From contig JAOUIL010000028.1 of NCBI GenBank assembly GCA_029883975.1, positions 1 through 35,322 of the forward strand: a DNA stretch of 35,322 nucleotides. The letters are read 5' to 3'. The stretch is from Betaproteobacteria bacterium. Lineage in GTDB: Bacteria; Pseudomonadota; Gammaproteobacteria; Burkholderiales; SG8-39. A program made the translations under genes and the position numbers. The first letter of the stretch is position 1; each line of letters begins with the position of its first letter. Below, piece by piece: positions 32,902-35,322 of this stretch. The notes beneath the pieces were generated by a model. That model worked only from the letters and a program-made list of their open reading frames with translations. It ran no database searches and was not told the origin of the DNA.

Positions 32902-33864
32902 ATGCGCGCATGCGTCATCCTGGCGTTGGCGATGCTGCTTCCGGGCCCGGCGCCCGCGCAGGAGCCGCCGGCCGCCGCGCCGGCGCCCGTCGCTGTTCCA
33001 GCGACGCAGCAGGAGCCTCCCAGGATCCGGCTCAAGAACCACGAGCCGATCTTCGCCGGCTACACCTGGGACAGCGACGACGTCGGCTTCCTCGACTTCA
33101 CGCTCTCGCTGCAGTACCCGATCCTGGCGACGACGCTCGACGAGGGCAAGCGCTACGGCCTGCTGCCGTACCTCGCCTTCACGGCGCGCTTCGGGCAGTA
33201 CGTGGAGACGCGCGATTCCTCGCCGGTGATCGCCAAGCGCTTCAACCCGAAGGTCTTCCTGCGCTACGGGCTGAGCGAGTTTCCCGAAACGGGCGAGAGC
33301 CCCGACCGGTACCTGGACTTCGAGTATGCGCACGAGTCGAACGGCCAGAGCGTCGACACGCAGCAGAGCTTCGACAGCCTGGCGCAGGCGCTGGGCAACG
33401 TCGAGTACGCCAAGGACTACATCAGCCGCGGCTGGGACTACCTCGGGGTGACGTGGAAGCACACCCTGCGCTGGCAGCCGGAGGAGCTGCGCATCTACGT
33501 CAGCCGCAAGTGGTACTGCGGCTGCTGGCTGCAGGGCGACATGGAGGAAACCTACGCCTGGGAGGCGCCGCGCGAGGTCACCTCGATCCGCCAGGTGAGC
33601 GGCTGGCGCGCGGTGCTGGCGCTGGACACCGGACGCGGCAACCCGCTCGTCGACCGCGCCACGCTGATCCTCGACACGGGCACGCGCGACACGTTCAAGT
33701 ACAACACCGCGCGCCTCGAGCTCGGCATTCCCGCGGTGAAGAACGTGACCGGCGTGCCGCTCGTTCTGTGGGCGCGCACCGGCTACCTGAGCGACCTGGC
33801 GCAGTACTACGCGAAGGTCACGTCCTACGGCGTGGCGTTCGAGCTGCTCACGCTCGGTCGCTGA
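32902..33864 (+). CDS. pldA: Outer-membrane phospholipase A (OMPLA/PldA-like)
   Basis: A 320-residue protein with a signal peptide (MRACVILALAMLLPGPAPAQ), a Pro/Ala-rich linker, then a 12-strand-type beta-barrel in alternating aromatic/polar pattern. The catalytic motif is YAHESNGQS (around residue 145-153), matching the His-x-Ser-Asn-Gly of E. coli PldA with nucleophile Ser and base His. The third catalytic position, Asn in SRSWNRLY of E. coli, aligns with Asp in SRGWDYLG here. The enzyme hydrolyses acyl chains of phospholipids in the outer leaflet upon membrane disturbance and needs calcium and dimerisation. GCGGAGGG lies before the ATG. Its end overlaps the convergent kinase gene by 17 bases. 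Confidence 0.88.
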   Translation: MRACVILALAMLLPGPAPAQEPPAAAPAPVAVPATQQEPPRIRLKNHEPIFAGYTWDSDDVGFLDFTLSLQYPILATTLDEGKRYGLLPYLAFTARFGQYVETRDSSPVIAKRFNPKVFLRYGLSEFPETGESPDRYLDFEYAHESNGQSVDTQQSFDSLAQALGNVEYAKDYISRGWDYLGVTWKHTLRWQPEELRIYVSRKWYCGCWLQGDMEETYAWEAPREVTSIRQVSGWRAVLALDTGRGNPLVDRATLILDTGTRDTFKYNTARLELGIPAVKNVTGVPLVLWARTGYLSDLAQYYAKVTSYGVAFELLTLGR

Positions 33865-35242
33865 GCCCGGCGGGAAAGCGCACCACGACGCGCAGGCCCT
33901 TGCCCTGCGCGCCGTCCTCGATGGCGACGCGCGCGCCGTGCGCGGCGGCGATTTCCCGCACGATGGCCAGCCCCAGCCCGCTGCCCGCGCCGGCCGACCC
34001 CGGGATGCGGTAGTAGCTCTCGAACACGCGCTCGCGCAGCTCCGGCGGCACGCCCGGACCTTCGTCCTCCACCGCGAGGACCACGGCGTCGCTCGTGCGC
34101 TGCAGCTCGATGGTCACGCGCCCGCCCGCCGGGCCGTAGCGCACCGCATTGTCGAGCAGGTTGGTCACCAGGCTGGCGAGCTTGTGCCGCTCGCCGCGCA
34201 CCGCGGCGTCCGCGCCGCTCCTGCGGATCGCCACCTTGCGCTCCGCGGCGCGCGGCTGCAGCGCCTCCACCGCTTCCGCCACCAGCGGACCGAGCGCCAC
34301 CTTCTGCGCGCGCGCCGCCTCGCCCGGCGCCGCGGCGCGGCTGTACGCCAGCATCTGCTCCGCGAGGTGCACCGTGCGGTCGAGCCCCTGCAGCATGCGC
34401 TCGAGCGAAGCCTGCCGCTCGGTGGCGGAAGGCGCGCGCGCGGCGTTCTGCGCGTGGATCTTCAGCGCGGCGAGCGGCGTGCGCAGCTCGTGGGCGGCGT
34501 CGGCGGTGAAGCGACGCTCGCGCTCGAGCGCGTCGCGCACGCGCGCCAGCAGCCCGTTCAGCGCTTCGAGCAGGGGCGCGATCTCGTCCGGGGTGCGCGA
34601 GAGCGTGAGCGGCGCCACCGAGCCGGGCTGGCGCGTGGCGATCTGCTTGGCGAGCGCGGAGAGCGGCGCCAGGCCGTAGCGGATGAGCAGCGCGAGCAGC
34701 GCGAGCAGCAGCGGAATGCCGGCGAGGATCGGCACGGCCGAGGCGAACGCGAGCTTCTCGGACAGCTCGCCGCGCACGTCGTCGCGCTCCGCGACCTGGA
34801 TCCAGACTTCGCCCGAGCGCAGCGAGAACACGCGCCAGTCGCGGCCGTCGAAAGGGCGCGTGCCGAAGCCGGCGACGAGCGGCGCGAAGGGTGCCTCGGG
34901 CGCAGAGGCCGAGCGCGCCAGCAGCCGCCCGTCGGCGTCGCGCACCTGGAAGGCGATCTTGGTCTCGTAGTAGTGGCCGAGCGGCCCCGGCTTGTCGTGG
35001 TCCTCGCTCTCCAGCGGCCCGGGCAGCGCGATGACGATCGGCGCCGCGATGGTCGCCCGCTCCACCTGGTGCGCGACCAGCGCCTCGAGCACGCGCGCCG
35101 AGGTCGCGAGGCGCGCGTCGAACAGCTCCTCGGCCTCCTCCTGGCTGCCGGTGAAGCTCAGCCAGGCGACTGCGCCGAGCACGGCGAGCAGCGCCGCGAC
35201 GGTGCCGCCGAGCAGCAGCGCGCGGATCGAGCGCGCCGCCAA
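33848..35242 (-). CDS. Sensor histidine kinase, QseC/PmrB-like
   Basis: A 464-residue inner-membrane kinase. One helix (~7-30) is followed by a periplasmic sensor (~30-165) of the two-component sensor kinase N-terminal type, with VAHQVERATIAAPIVIALPG, DHDKPGPLGHYYETKIAFQVRDADGRLLARS and WRVFSLRSG. A second helix (~168-190), a HAMP linker and the H-box ERRFTADAAHELRTPLAALKIHAQNA follow. The N-box is LVTNLLDNAVRYG, then VEDEGPGVP, GSGLGLAIVREIAAAHGA. The start is a TTG four bases after the stop of the regulator gene; no ATG/GTG is closer to the first helix. The system is the type that controls envelope or quorum responses; the ligand is unknown. Confidence 0.9.
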   Translation of the reverse strand: MAARSIRALLLGGTVAALLAVLGAVAWLSFTGSQEEAEELFDARLATSARVLEALVAHQVERATIAAPIVIALPGPLESEDHDKPGPLGHYYETKIAFQVRDADGRLLARSASAPEAPFAPLVAGFGTRPFDGRDWRVFSLRSGEVWIQVAERDDVRGELSEKLAFASAVPILAGIPLLLALLALLIRYGLAPLSALAKQIATRQPGSVAPLTLSRTPDEIAPLLEALNGLLARVRDALERERRFTADAAHELRTPLAALKIHAQNAARAPSATERQASLERMLQGLDRTVHLAEQMLAYSRAAAPGEAARAQKVALGPLVAEAVEALQPRAAERKVAIRRSGADAAVRGERHKLASLVTNLLDNAVRYGPAGGRVTIELQRTSDAVVLAVEDEGPGVPPELRERVFESYYRIPGSAGAGSGLGLAIVREIAAAHGARVAIEDGAQGKGLRVVVRFPAGLSDRA

Positions 35243-35246
35243 GGCG

Positions 35247-35322
35247 CTAGCCGGTCCGCGCCTGGGGCGCGGGATCGATGACGTAGCCCACGCCGCGCAC
35301 GGTGCGGATGACGTCGGGATAG
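35247..35322 (-). CDS. OmpR/PhoB-family response regulator, C-terminal end
   Basis: Only the last 24 codons are in the window (YPDVIRTVRGVGYVIDPAPQ then five more residues and TAG). IRTVRGVGYV is the closing wing of the OmpR-type winged helix, which binds DNA. It lies four bases upstream of the histidine kinase, so this is its cognate regulator. The rest of the gene extends beyond base 35322. Confidence 0.85.
   Translation of the reverse strand, partial: YPDVIRTVRGVGYVIDPAPQARTG

Overview
The window is GC-rich, gene-dense DNA from a proteobacterium, most likely a betaproteobacterium of the Burkholderiales/Rhodocyclales type. The reasons are the gene order ribBA-ribH-nusB-thiL-pgpA-pncC, a TctABC tripartite tricarboxylate transporter with a Bug-type binding protein, and recA-recX close to alaS. 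Nearly all of it is coding. Genes are often joined by 4-base ATGA or GTGA overlaps. No rRNA, tRNA or CRISPR was seen, and the only mobile element is one REP-associated transposase unit.

Layout. 1-3395: riboflavin end genes (partial ribBA-type, ribH), nusB, thiL, pgpA and pncC. 3392-5820: an AmmeMemoRadiSam pair, with AmrB and AmrA fused and followed by the radical SAM partner. 5821-6630: a RAYT transposase unit bounded by REP-like repeats. 6631-10946 (minus strand): a LuxR-type response regulator and 7TM histidine kinase, then two small membrane-type proteins, a Sel1-like protein and an AEC permease; a palindromic candidate operator lies between the two blocks. 11023-13698: HpcH/HpaI aldolase and a D-2-hydroxyacid dehydrogenase, facing a 3-hydroxyisobutyrate-dehydrogenase-family enzyme. 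13730-18446: recA-recX, a small unknown gene and alaS. 18430-19727: Nudix hydrolase, DUF6152 and DUF6644 proteins. 19844-20982: a small basic protein facing a Lon-like AAA+ ATPase that has no protease domain. 21063-22359: a class I DAHP synthase gene behind what reads as a complete phenylalanine transcription attenuator. 22451-27166: a cyclic-nucleotide-binding protein, a TVP38-MerA-like fusion, DUF547, and two glycosyltransferases of the TIGR04283/TIGR04282 pair. 27080-30693: a GDSL esterase opposite tctB-tctA-tctC. 30690-35322: RidA-like protein, haloacid dehalogenase, PduO-type adenosyltransferase, tandem ACT-like protein, an OMPLA-like phospholipase, and the end of a QseC/OmpR-type two-component system.

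The strongest regulatory discovery is at 21063-21240. A 21-codon reading frame carries five Phe codons and one Tyr codon within codons 5-12. It is followed by a 9-base segment perfectly complementary to the left arm of an intrinsic terminator (7-bp GC core plus nine T) directly in front of the DAHP synthase gene. The two pairings exclude each other, which is the logic of ribosome-mediated attenuation. A recurring second theme is a -10-like hexamer only 7-12 bases from the start codon, suggesting leaderless or very short-leader transcripts. All functions are read from sequence motifs by eye; no database search was run.
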